DNA of 64,000 nucleotides. It comes from Haloechinothrix alba. Lineage in GTDB: Bacteria > Actinomycetota > Actinomycetes > Mycobacteriales > Pseudonocardiaceae. The position numbers and the translations under genes were made by a program. Positions 32,123 through 40,392 of the stretch are shown here, piece after piece (position 1 is the stretch's first letter; the number at the start of each line of letters is the position of its first letter). The notes under the pieces were generated by a model. It ran no database searches and was not told the origin of the DNA. It saw only the letters and a list, made by a program, of their open reading frames with translations. The stretch is taken from assembly GCF_900188115.1 (NCBI RefSeq), contig NZ_FZNW01000013.1, forward strand, positions 1 to 64,000, read 5' to 3'.

Positions 32123-32767
32123 TCAGTCGACGCACGCGATCCCCTCGTTCTTGATCCCACCGAGCCGACCTTCGGCGATACCGTTCATCCTGGTGAGGTC
32201 ATCGACCGAGCTGAACGGTCGCAGGTTGACCACCTGGTCGGCGCGTTCCGGACCGATCTCGTAGATCTGTTGTAGCGCCCGGCGGCTCGCTGTGTTTATG
32301 TCGACCTGGTCCGACCGGCAGCCGCCGGAGCTGTCCGGCTCGTCCTCGGGGGATGGGCCGGCTTCCTGCTGCTCGGCCAGCTCCTCCTCGCGGGCATCGA
32401 GTTCTCTCTCCCGTTCGGCCAGCTCCTCCTCGCGGGTGTCCAGCTCGCTCTCCCGTTCGGCCAGCTCGTCGGAGCGTTGCGCGAGCTGGTCCTCGTGACG
32501 GGACAGGCCCGATTCCAGTTCATCGATTCGCGCGACGAGTTCTTCCGGCGTTGCGGAGGTATCCAGGTCAAGGGCCGTCGCGACGTCGTCCCACTCACCG
32601 GTCAGCTCCGCGATCTCGAGCTCGGTCCCGGAATCGGCCGTACCGTCCGTCGCGGACGCCCGTCCGATGAGGGCACCGACGAAGAAGGCTACGACCACGA
32701 GAACGACGAGCGTGCGTCGCCGCTTGTACCAAGCCACGGCACTGTCGTCTGTTGCCTGCATCGTCAT
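32123..32767 (-). CDS. Membrane-anchored coiled-coil protein with ComEA-like helix-hairpin-helix
   Basis: A 214-residue protein. A basic N-terminus precedes one transmembrane helix (TLVVLVVVAFFVGALIG). A long Glu/Arg-rich heptad region (about 80-135) follows, with repeated ELDTREEELAERERELDARE units. The C-terminal helix-hairpin-helix domain reads DQVDINTASRRALQQIYEIG and RADQVVNLRPFSSVDDLTRM, with two Cys flanking it. The HhH is of the ComEA/competence DNA-binding type. The combination suggests an envelope-exposed DNA- or polymer-binding protein held away from the membrane by a coiled coil. The DNA encodes the heptads in near-identical ~42-nt repeats. No other competence genes are nearby. 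Confidence 0.75.
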   Translation of the reverse strand: MTMQATDDSAVAWYKRRRTLVVLVVVAFFVGALIGRASATDGTADSGTELEIAELTGEWDDVATALDLDTSATPEELVARIDELESGLSRHEDQLAQRSDELAERESELDTREEELAERERELDAREEELAEQQEAGPSPEDEPDSSGGCRSDQVDINTASRRALQQIYEIGPERADQVVNLRPFSSVDDLTRMNGIAEGRLGGIKNEGIACVD

Positions 32768-33023
32768 ATCGCTCCTCGGTGGCCGGTCGTGGGCCGGTTT
32801 CGTCTGCCCGCCGCCGGTAACGCCGGGTGTGATCGTGTGGTGTGTGCCGGTTCGTCGTATTCGAGTGGTCGGTTCGCGACAGCACGTCGTTACACGCGAC
32901 GGCTGCTCCGTACGAGTGACTTCGGTGAGCGACGGCCCGCGTCAACACCACGAGCGGGACTTCCGCCGGGCGCAAGGCATGGGCCGGCGGGCGTTCGCGC
33001 TTCGACCCCGCCCTGGCGGGGCG

Positions 33024-33767
33024 TCACTCCCAGCGGAAGAACGTCGCCGCGACGGCGGTGGCGAGGCCGATAACGCCGAGCAGCACGAGGACCGGTAACG
33101 AGTTCTCGGACCACGTCTGTCCCATCCAGAGACCTTGGAGAAGCTCAACGAGCTGTGTCAGGGGCGAGAGCTGCGCTCCCTGCCGCACCCCGCCGGGTAG
33201 CACCGCCAACGGTACGGCTGCCCCGGACAGGATGATTAGTGGGAAGACGAGCACGTTGCCCACTCCCTGGGCGACTCCCTGGGAGGGAAGGACTGCCGCG
33301 AGGGCGTAGCCGACAGCGAGGAAGGTGAGTACGCTGAGCGCAGAGGCTGTGAGCACAGCGATGAGACTGCCGTGCGCGTGTGCGCCGAAGGCGAGGATCC
33401 CCACGACGAACATTACGGCGATACCGAGCATGGACAGCGCGAACCGGACCACGACGTCGGCCGCGATGTAGGTCAGCGGGCGTAGCGGGGTGGCGCGAAA
33501 GCGGCGCAGGGCACCTGTCTCGCGCTGGGTGACGATGTCGGTGGGCACCACGACGAGCCCGGAGATCGCGACCACGATCGCGGTGATACTGGCCAGGTTG
33601 GCATCGATGTAGCCGCGGTCGCCGAACTCGGGAACCGGGTCGTTGCCGAAGATGAGGCCCATGAGGAGAGCGAACAGGGGAGCGAAGGCGATCACGAAGA
33701 ACACCGCGGCCGGCTCTCGCAGGGTCCTCTTCGTCTGGACGACGACGAGTTTGGCGGCAACGGTCAT
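33024..33767 (-). CDS. ABC-2 type transporter permease
   Basis: A 247-residue permease with six predicted helices. It has the ABC-2 features LVVVQTKRTLREPAAVFFVI, VPTDIVTQRETGALRRFRAT and FPLIILSGAAVPLAVLPGGV. It overlaps the ATPase stop by 4 nt (ATGA). Together they form a drug- or lipid-type exporter. Substrate unknown; no regulator is adjacent. Confidence 0.88.
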   Translation of the reverse strand: MTVAAKLVVVQTKRTLREPAAVFFVIAFAPLFALLMGLIFGNDPVPEFGDRGYIDANLASITAIVVAISGLVVVPTDIVTQRETGALRRFRATPLRPLTYIAADVVVRFALSMLGIAVMFVVGILAFGAHAHGSLIAVLTASALSVLTFLAVGYALAAVLPSQGVAQGVGNVLVFPLIILSGAAVPLAVLPGGVRQGAQLSPLTQLVELLQGLWMGQTWSENSLPVLVLLGVIGLATAVAATFFRWE

Positions 33768-34744
33768 GCCGGCGCTCCCTCCCGCATCTGCCTGCCCGTG
33801 AGTTCGAGGAAGACGTCCTCGAGGCTGGGCTGTTCGGAACGCAGATCGTGCACCCTCTCGTCGACAGCGGCAAGCACGCCCATCACTTCCTGGGCGAAGC
33901 GGGCGCTGTTGCCGTGCACGACGACACGCCCCTCCAGGTGTTCGACGTAGCTGACTCCCGGCAGGGCTCGGAGGCGGTCGAGTGGTGGCGAGCCGTCGAC
34001 GGCGAAGCTCATGTTGCCTTCCACTTCTGCAGCGGCGATGAGCTCGGGTACGGTGCCGAGCGCGACGATCCTGCCGTGGTCGACGATCGCGACGCGGTCG
34101 CAGAGGCGTTCTGCTTCCTCCATGAGGTGCGTGGTGAGCACGACGGTGGTGCCGCCGTCGCGGATATCCCGGATCACGTCCCAGATCGCCAGACGTGCCT
34201 GGGGGTCGAGGCCCGTGGTCAGCTCGTCGAGGAAGACGAGGTCCGGGTCGTTGACGAGCGCGAGGGCGATGAACACGCGCTGGCGCTGACCACCGGAGAG
34301 CGTCTCGACGTAGGAGCCGGTCTTGTTCTCGAGGCCGAGCCGGGCGAGGAGGTCGCGCCAGTCGGCCGGCTGCTCGTAGCAGGCCGCGAACAGGTCAAGG
34401 GCCTCTCCGACCTTCATGCGCTGCGGTAGCGCGGAGGTTTGGAACTGGACGCCGGTGCGCTCGCGTACGAGGCGCGTCTGGCGCTGGGGGTCGAGGCCGA
34501 GTACCCCGATGCTGCCGCTGTCGTGGGTGCGTAGCCCCTCGATGCACTCCACGAGAGTGGTCTTGCCTGCGCCGTTCGGTCCGATGATGCCGAAGATCTC
34601 GCCACGGTGGGCCTCGAAGGAAACTCCATCGACGGCCCGCACCTCACCGTAGTGCTTGACGACGTTCTCGCAGCCAAACGCCACCGAGCCGGAGCACCCC
34701 TCGTCTCCGGGGGCGCAGAAAGCCGTGCCCTCACCAGACCGCAT
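33764..34744 (-). CDS. ABC transporter ATP-binding protein (DrrA-like)
   Basis: A 326-residue ATPase. The Walker A is GIIGPNGAGKTTLVECIEGL, the Q-loop lies in VQFQTSALPQRMKVGEALDL, the signature is TLSGGQRQRVFIAL, the Walker B is DLVFLDELTTGLDP and the H-loop is VVLTTHLMEEAERLCD. The C-terminal ~100 residues form the regulatory extension of DrrA/CcmA-type exporters. The start used gives a ~25-residue leader before VAFGCENVVKHYGEV; an internal start is possible. Operon with the ABC-2 permease. Confidence 0.9.
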   Translation of the reverse strand: MRSGEGTAFCAPGDEGCSGSVAFGCENVVKHYGEVRAVDGVSFEAHRGEIFGIIGPNGAGKTTLVECIEGLRTHDSGSIGVLGLDPQRQTRLVRERTGVQFQTSALPQRMKVGEALDLFAACYEQPADWRDLLARLGLENKTGSYVETLSGGQRQRVFIALALVNDPDLVFLDELTTGLDPQARLAIWDVIRDIRDGGTTVVLTTHLMEEAERLCDRVAIVDHGRIVALGTVPELIAAAEVEGNMSFAVDGSPPLDRLRALPGVSYVEHLEGRVVVHGNSARFAQEVMGVLAAVDERVHDLRSEQPSLEDVFLELTGRQMREGAPA

Positions 34745-34893
34745 CGAACCGTTTCCCCAGTACGTATGACGTGAATGATTGTCAAATCTACCGTGAGAGT
34801 CGTGTGCCGCGCAGCCGGTGCGTGACGTCGCCCGGCACGGTCGGCCACGGGTGCCGACCCCTGGCTCCGGCCGGTATCGGGCAGAATGTCGGC

Positions 34894-35316
34894 ATGAGCA
34901 AGTACGCGGTAGTGACGTTCGTGCAGAAGCGCATCGCGAACCCGGTCGTGCGAAACGTGTTGCTGCGCGGCTGGTCGCTGCCCGGGCACGCGCTGCTGGA
35001 GACGACGGGGCGCAGGACCGGGCAGCAGCGGCTCACCCCGGTGGGCGACGGGTCGGATGGGGACACGTTCTGGATCGTCGCCGAGCACGGACGGCGCTCG
35101 GGGTACGTGCGCAACATCGAGACCACACCGCGGGTCAGAGTCAAGATCCGCGGCCGATGGCGGCACGGCACCGCGCACGTGCTCCCCGACGACGATCCCC
35201 GCGAACGCCAGCGGTACCTGAGTAAACGGCTGAGCGCCCGGCTCAACGCGGCGGCCGTGCGCTCCTTCGGCACGGACCTGCTGACCGTACGCATCGATCT
35301 CGATCCCGTGCGCTGA
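34894..35316 (+). CDS. Deazaflavin (F420)-dependent nitroreductase family protein
   Basis: A 140-residue split beta-barrel protein of the Ddn family (PF04075 type). Motifs are ALLETTGRRTGQQRLTPVGD, FWIVAEHGRRSGYVRNIETT and PRVRVKIRGRWRHGTAHVLP. Members use reduced F420 or bind related cofactors to reduce quinones or nitro compounds. The ATG at 34894 starts MSKYAVVTFVQKR at a weak ribosome site. Single gene, convergent with fabH across a hairpin. Confidence 0.85.
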   Translation: MSKYAVVTFVQKRIANPVVRNVLLRGWSLPGHALLETTGRRTGQQRLTPVGDGSDGDTFWIVAEHGRRSGYVRNIETTPRVRVKIRGRWRHGTAHVLPDDDPRERQRYLSKRLSARLNAAAVRSFGTDLLTVRIDLDPVR

Positions 35317-35384
35317 CCGCACGGTCAGCATCCCGGCGCGGGGGCGCGGCGCGACACCGGACGGTACGGGGTTTGTTGCTCGAG

Positions 35385-35423
35385 GCCGGGCCGGACGCGA
35401 ACCCTGCAAGCGCCCGGCCCGGC
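35385..35423. terminator. Bidirectional hairpin terminator
   Basis: GCCGGGCCGG (35385-35394) and CCGGCCCGGC (35414-35423) form a perfect 10-bp stem with a 19-nt loop. It lies in the 250-nt gap between the convergent nitroreductase-like and fabH genes. No gene was seen in the rest of the gap. Confidence 0.5.
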
Positions 35424-35566
35424 GAGAACCCCGAACTTGCGGCGAAGGAACCGCCGGCACGGAAGGCCTGAGAGCGATCCGGCGGCTCCCTCGTTCACCC
35501 GGCTACCCGGATGAGCCCACCGTTAAACGTCCACGCACGGCCGGTCGCGGCCACCGGCGGACGCCC

Positions 35567-36613
35567 CTACGGCAGGGCGATGACCTGGCCTGCGTAGCTG
35601 AGGCCTGCCCCGAATCCCAGGAGCAGTGCGGTGTCACCGGATGCGGACTGGCCGGAACTCAGCAGCGTGTCCATGGCAAGGGGGATGGACGCGCCGGAGG
35701 TGTTGCCCTGGTCAACGAGGTCGCGGGCGATCACGACCCTGTCGGCGAGCCCGAGCGAACCGGCGATGGCGGTCGTGATCCGGTTGTTGGCCTGGTGCGG
35801 GATGAACGCGTCCAGATCGGCGAGCGTCAACCCTGCCGCCGTCACGGCTTGCCTGCCCACGTCGGCGACGCTGGTCGTGGCCCAGCGGAACACCGCCTGC
35901 CCGTTCATCCGCATCGGCGGATACGGCGCGGCGGGGTCCTCGGCGAGCTCCTCGCGCCAGCGGGTCCAGCTGCGCTCCTGGGCGATCGCGTCACTGCGCG
36001 CGCCATCGCCGCCCCACACGACGGGCCCGATACCCGGCTGTGCCGACGCGCCGACAACCGCGGCGCCCGCCCCGTCGGCGAACAGGAACGCCGTGCCCCG
36101 GTCGGTGGGGTCGATCATGTCCATCATCCGTTCGGCACCGACCACGAGTACGGTCCGGGCGCTGCCGCCGCGGACGAAGTCGTTCGCCATGGCCAGGGCG
36201 TAGCAGAACCCGGCGCATGCCGCGGAGACGTCGAACGCGCCCGCCCCCGTCGCGCCGATGCGGTGGGCGAGCTCGCTCGCTGCCGCGGGGGTCTGCTTGA
36301 AGTGCGAGATGGTGGCGACGACGACGCAGTCGATCCCCTCGGCAGCGATCTCGCTGCGTTGCAATGCCACCCGTGCGGCCGCCTCGGCCATGTCCAGCAG
36401 CTCTTCCTCCTGGCCCGCCCAGCGGCGCGTGCGGATCCCCGAGCGGGTACGGATCCACTCGTCGCTCGAGGAGATCGGCCCGGCCACCTCGTCGTTGCCG
36501 ACCAGTCGTCCCGGACGGTAGGCGCCCAGGCCGAGTATCCGGGTAAACCTCGGACCTGACTCGATCCGTATGGACGCACCCACCAAGCCACTCCCGATGC
36601 TGCCGACGGCCAC
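35567..36613 (-). CDS. 3-oxoacyl-ACP synthase III (FabH-type)
   Basis: A 348-residue KASIII-like thiolase-fold enzyme. The catalytic Cys133 lies in DVSAACAGFCYALAMAN. The His is in LDAFIPHQANNRITTAIAG and the Asn in VDQGNTSGASIPLAM. The N-terminus has PISSSDEWIRTRSGIRTRRW, as in FabH. It condenses an acyl-CoA starter with malonyl-ACP or a related acceptor. It stands alone, without fab genes, so it may serve a specialised fatty acid, olefin or secondary-metabolite role rather than the housekeeping one. That is not decidable here. Confidence 0.87.
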   Translation of the reverse strand: MAVGSIGSGLVGASIRIESGPRFTRILGLGAYRPGRLVGNDEVAGPISSSDEWIRTRSGIRTRRWAGQEEELLDMAEAAARVALQRSEIAAEGIDCVVVATISHFKQTPAAASELAHRIGATGAGAFDVSAACAGFCYALAMANDFVRGGSARTVLVVGAERMMDMIDPTDRGTAFLFADGAGAAVVGASAQPGIGPVVWGGDGARSDAIAQERSWTRWREELAEDPAAPYPPMRMNGQAVFRWATTSVADVGRQAVTAAGLTLADLDAFIPHQANNRITTAIAGSLGLADRVVIARDLVDQGNTSGASIPLAMDTLLSSGQSASGDTALLLGFGAGLSYAGQVIALP

Positions 36614-36723
36614 CGACGTGGGGCACGGGGAATGTGCCCCACCCCAACAGAACCGTTACCAGCGGGTAGAACAACGAGGAGTGACGCAGATCGCTCCCGG
36701 TCTCCCGCGGACGGGCAGCCCGG

Positions 36724-38040
36724 TCACCGCGACGCGGTGGCACGCACCCCGGGCGCGACCGAGTGCGGTAGGACCGCGTGCGGCGGCTCGGGGTGCAGCA
36801 CGGACACCTCGACACCGTCGTGGAACCGGTACGGGCGGTGCGCGAGGATGCCCCCGAAGTGCCTGCGCAGCCGCGACATCTCGGCCCGCACGGTGACCGT
36901 GCGGGCCGGATCGCCGAACAGGTCCCCGGCCAACTCGGCGGCAGACCGGCCCTCGCGGTGGCAGGCGAGGATGTAGAGCAGCTCCGCGTGCCGGGGGCTC
37001 AGCGTGTGCTGCCAGCTTCCGCCCGCACCCTGCACGCTCAGCGACCAGGTTCGTGGCGCGCTGACATCGAGGACCACGCGGACCACGCTCGTGGTGCCGG
37101 AGTCCTCGCCGTCGAGCATGCGGACGAGCCAGCCGCCGGGCAGTGGTTCCAGGGCGCACTGACCGAATGCCGGCAACCACGCGTGCCCCGCGACGCAGTC
37201 GCGGGGAAGCAGCACGCGGTCGACCGGGGCGACGCTGGTGGCCGCTGCGATCCAACCGTGCTTGTCGGTGATCAGTGCCGCGCCGGACTGCTTCGCCAGG
37301 ACGCCCCCGGAGATGGCCCGTAGCCGTTCCAGCTCCCGGAGGTGCTCGGTACGCAACTGGGACTCGGCCAGCTTGGTCACGCTGGCGACGAGGGCGAGGG
37401 TGGTCGGGTTGACCGTCAGGGCCGGGCCCGAGACGTCTACGGCCCCCATCAGCCTGCCGTCACGGGGGTCGTGCAGCGGGGCGCAGGAGCACGTCCACGC
37501 GTGGTGGGTGCGGACGTAGTGCTCCGCCGAGTACACCTGCAGGGGCCGCTGGGTGACGAGAGCGGTGCCGATCGCGTTGGTGCCGACCACGTCCTCCATC
37601 CACGAGGCACCCTCGATGAACCCGAGCCCGTCCGCGCGCCGCCGTACCTGGCTGCTGCCGTCCCGCCAGAGCACGTAGCCGTCGGCGTCGACGATCACCA
37701 TGATGTGCGCGGCTTCCTCGGCGACGCTGGTCAGACCTTCCCGCAGGATCGGTAGCGCGTCGGTGAGGCCGGAGTATCGCCTGCGCCCCTCGACCTCCTC
37801 CGGATCGAGCAGGGCGAAGCTCCCCCTGTCGGGGTCCAGCCCCTTGTCGAGCATCCGGTTCCAGGACGCCCGGATGACGTCGCGCACCTCGCTCGGTGGC
37901 CGGTCACCGCCGACGGCGGCCTGGTGCGCCCGCGCGAGGGCGCGCGCGTGCTGGCGGGGGTCGGCCCCCGCCGGCAGAGCGGCCTCGAGGTGCTCCTGCT
38001 TCAACCGGTGTCCCGATCTCGCTTGAAATGTTGCCTCCAT
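36724..38040 (-). CDS. AcoR-like GAF-domain regulator without sigma-54 AAA+ domain
   Basis: A 438-residue regulator. The N-terminal region matches acetoin catabolism regulators (VRDVIRASWNRMLDKGLDPD). A GAF domain follows (HIMVIVDADGYVLWRDGSSQ, then EDVVGTNAIGTALVTQRPLQ and CSCAPLHDPRDGRLMGAVDV). Instead of a sigma-54 AAA+ module and Fis HTH, the C-terminus is a winged-helix-like segment (LSPRHAELLYILACHREGRS, AELAGDLFGDPARTVTVRAE, MSRLRRHFGG). Located downstream of the acoX-A-B-C-bdhA operon on the same strand, it is the likely regulator of acetoin use. A GTG at 38064 is an alternative start. Confidence 0.82.
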   Translation of the reverse strand: MEATFQARSGHRLKQEHLEAALPAGADPRQHARALARAHQAAVGGDRPPSEVRDVIRASWNRMLDKGLDPDRGSFALLDPEEVEGRRRYSGLTDALPILREGLTSVAEEAAHIMVIVDADGYVLWRDGSSQVRRRADGLGFIEGASWMEDVVGTNAIGTALVTQRPLQVYSAEHYVRTHHAWTCSCAPLHDPRDGRLMGAVDVSGPALTVNPTTLALVASVTKLAESQLRTEHLRELERLRAISGGVLAKQSGAALITDKHGWIAAATSVAPVDRVLLPRDCVAGHAWLPAFGQCALEPLPGGWLVRMLDGEDSGTTSVVRVVLDVSAPRTWSLSVQGAGGSWQHTLSPRHAELLYILACHREGRSAAELAGDLFGDPARTVTVRAEMSRLRRHFGGILAHRPYRFHDGVEVSVLHPEPPHAVLPHSVAPGVRATASR

Positions 38041-38113
38041 CACAGTGTGGCGCGCCGGGGTCACAGGCGAAAGCCCGTTACTGCCGGTCCCTGCCGTGTA
38101 CCGGCCGTCTGGT

Positions 38114-38190
38114 GGCCCTCGACTGGCCCTCGACTGGCCCTCGACTGGCCCTCGACTGGCCCCCGACTGGCCCCCGACTGGCCCTCGACT
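38114..38190. repeat. Seven tandem 11-bp repeats
   Basis: The unit GGCCCTCGACT is repeated seven times with no gaps; copies five and six read GGCCCCCGACT. It fills the gap between the bdhA stop and the AcoR-like start. Eleven bp is close to one helical turn, so any bound protein would be phased along one face. Confidence 0.9.
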
Positions 38191-38217
38191 GGCACGGCCC
38201 GTCCGTACGGCGCCGCG

Positions 38218-39264
38218 TTACGCGGCGACCGGGTCGACGAGCACCTTCATCTCGGTGCCTGCGCGCAACGCCTCGAATCCCTCCTTCACCACCCGCTCCA
38301 TCGGGACGTGCGTCACCCACCCGGTGGTGTCGTAATGGCCCCGCGCCATCAGCTCGATCACCGCCGCGTAGTCCTCACCCGTGTAGCAGAGCGAGCCGCG
38401 GATCCCCGACTCGCGCATCACCAGTTTGATCAGGCTCGTTTCCAGCGGGTGCTCGTAGATCGCCACCGAGATCAGGTTCCGTCTGTGCGCGAGGCAGTCC
38501 AGACCTGCCTCGACGCTGGCCCGCACGCCGGCCGCGTCGTAGGCGGCGTCGGCACCGCGCCCGCGGGTACGCTCCCGGATGTGACTCGCCGGGTCTACCC
38601 GTGTGGGGTCGATGACGTCCTCCGCCCCGAGCGACTCCACAGCGGCCCTGCGGACCTGGGACGGCTCGACAACGGTCACCCGCGGCACGCCGAGGCCGCG
38701 CAACGCGAACCAGATACCGATCCCGATCGGCCCGGCACCGAACACCACGGCGTGCTCACCGGGCTCGCCGAGCCTCGCAGCGTGGTAGGCCACCGCCATC
38801 GGCTCGACGAGTGCGCCCAGCTCGGTGGACACCTCCTCGGGAAGCACGTGCACCATCCGCGCCGGAACGACGGTGTACTCGGCCATGCCACCGTCCGACA
38901 TCAACCCGTGGAAGCCGATCGACTGGCAGACGTTGTAGTGCCCGTCCCTGCACGGTGGGCACTCGTCGCACCGGTATACCGGCTCGATCGCCACACGGTC
39001 CCCCGCCGCGATGCCGGTAACTCCGTCACCGACCTCGGTGACGGTCCCGGAGAACTCGTGCCCGAGCACGAGCGGCGCCGCCCGTCCGGTGAGCGGGTGT
39101 GGCTCGGTGGGGACGAAGATCGGACCGGCGAAGTACTCGTGCAGGTCGGTGCCACAAATACCGTTGTGGGCCACCCGGACCTTCACTTCTCCCGCACCGC
39201 ACTCCGGTTCCGGGACCTCGTCGACGGCGACGTGCTCGCGTCCGTTGTAGATAACCGCTCGCAT
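38218..39264 (-). CDS. bdhA: 2,3-Butanediol dehydrogenase-type zinc alcohol dehydrogenase
   Basis: A 348-residue medium-chain dehydrogenase. The catalytic zinc site is in HNGICGTDLHEYF and LGHEFSGTV. The structural zinc site is CDECPPCRDGHYNVC. The NAD-binding motif is VVFGAGPIGIGI. The long stretch after ICGTDLHEYFAGP (PTEPHPLTGRAAPLVLGHEF) is typical of (R,R)-butanediol dehydrogenases, which interconvert butanediol and acetoin. It starts 3 nt after the acoC stop, so it is co-transcribed with the acetoin dehydrogenase genes and allows butanediol to feed the pathway. Confidence 0.85.
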   Translation of the reverse strand: MRAVIYNGREHVAVDEVPEPECGAGEVKVRVAHNGICGTDLHEYFAGPIFVPTEPHPLTGRAAPLVLGHEFSGTVTEVGDGVTGIAAGDRVAIEPVYRCDECPPCRDGHYNVCQSIGFHGLMSDGGMAEYTVVPARMVHVLPEEVSTELGALVEPMAVAYHAARLGEPGEHAVVFGAGPIGIGIWFALRGLGVPRVTVVEPSQVRRAAVESLGAEDVIDPTRVDPASHIRERTRGRGADAAYDAAGVRASVEAGLDCLAHRRNLISVAIYEHPLETSLIKLVMRESGIRGSLCYTGEDYAAVIELMARGHYDTTGWVTHVPMERVVKEGFEALRAGTEMKVLVDPVAA

Positions 39265-39267
39265 CCG

Positions 39268-40392
39268 TTACCCCTCCGGCGTTCCGGCTACACTCTCGAC
39301 CGCGCGTACGACGGCGTTGGGCTGTTCCATGTGCACCATGTGGCCGGCGCCGTCGATGTAGCTCACCGCTGTTCGTGCGGCGAGCTGCTCGGCGTTGTCC
39401 GGGGGGAGTACCCGGTCGGCACGTCCCCACACCACCGCGAGCGGGGCCCGCACCCGTGTGAGCTCGGGCACGGCGTCGATGCCGGGCCGGTCGCCGTCCA
39501 GCAGGGTGCCGAGCAGCGTGTTGAGGACCTGGTCCACGCCGTCCAGCCGTTTGAACTTCATCAGGTCGTCGGCGAGCTGCCGGGTCACCTGCTGCGGATC
39601 GGCGAACAGCTGGGTCAGGTGCGGCTTGAGCTCGCGTCGCGACGTCGCTGCGGCGAACCCGCGCAGGTACTCGGCGTTGACCTGCTCGCCGAACCCTGCC
39701 GGTGCCACCAGCGTCAGCGAGGCGACCCTGGCGGGCTCGGTTGCTGCCACGGCCGTCACCACCGCACCGCCGAGGGAATGCCCGACCAGGTGTGCTCGCT
39801 CGATGCCGAGGGCGTCGAGGAACCCCCGCACCGTGGTGGCGAGCGTTTCCAGCGAGCCGTCCCCGACATCCTTCGTGGATTCGCCGTGCCCGGGAAGGTC
39901 GAGCGCGTGCACGGTGCGCGTTGCTGACAGCGGCTCCTGCACGAACAGCCACGAGTTCTTGTCACCGCCGTAGCCGTGTACGAGCACGACCGTTTCCTCG
40001 CCCGTGCCGAGGGTGGCGTACGAGATCGTACGCCCGCCGACCTCGACGGCGCCGGTCATCGGTCCCGTCACCTCCTCGACGGCGCCGGACTCGATCTCCT
40101 CCCTGGCCTGCTCGGCTGCTTGTTCGATCTCGTCCTCGGCCACCTCGGCCGGGGCGATGAGCGCGATCGTCGCCCCGACGGGTACGTCCTCGCCCGCCTT
40201 CGCGACGATCGCCCGCAGGATCCCGGCGTCCGCCGACTCGAGTGTGCCCGCGATCTTGTCGGTGTCGATGTCGGCGAGCTCGTCCCCGTCGGCGACCTCG
40301 TCACCGACGCCCGCGAGCCAGTCAGTGATCTTGCCGCTGGACATGGACAGTCCCCACTTGGGCATCACCACGGTCTTGATGGCCTCGTTCAT
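39268..40392 (-). CDS. acoC: Acetoin dehydrogenase E2 (dihydrolipoyl acetyltransferase, alpha/beta-hydrolase type)
   Basis: A 374-residue protein with an N-terminal lipoyl domain (lipoyl Lys46 in DIDTDKIAGTLESADAG) and a linker. The catalytic domain is an alpha/beta-hydrolase instead of the usual CAT fold (VLVHGYGGDKNSWLFV, nucleophile Ser in HLVGHSLGGAVVTA, His in DGAGHMVHMEQP), the mark of AcoC. It accepts the acetyl group from the E1 component and transfers it to CoA. It overlaps acoB by 4 nt. No E3 (acoL) is present in the window, so a shared lipoamide dehydrogenase is implied. Confidence 0.88.
   Translation of the reverse strand: MNEAIKTVVMPKWGLSMSSGKITDWLAGVGDEVADGDELADIDTDKIAGTLESADAGILRAIVAKAGEDVPVGATIALIAPAEVAEDEIEQAAEQAREEIESGAVEEVTGPMTGAVEVGGRTISYATLGTGEETVVLVHGYGGDKNSWLFVQEPLSATRTVHALDLPGHGESTKDVGDGSLETLATTVRGFLDALGIERAHLVGHSLGGAVVTAVAATEPARVASLTLVAPAGFGEQVNAEYLRGFAAATSRRELKPHLTQLFADPQQVTRQLADDLMKFKRLDGVDQVLNTLLGTLLDGDRPGIDAVPELTRVRAPLAVVWGRADRVLPPDNAEQLAARTAVSYIDGAGHMVHMEQPNAVVRAVESVAGTPEG

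Noticed and set aside
38114-38190. CRISPR or phage attachment repeats
   Set aside because: Seven 11-bp units are directly adjacent with no spacers and no integrase nearby.
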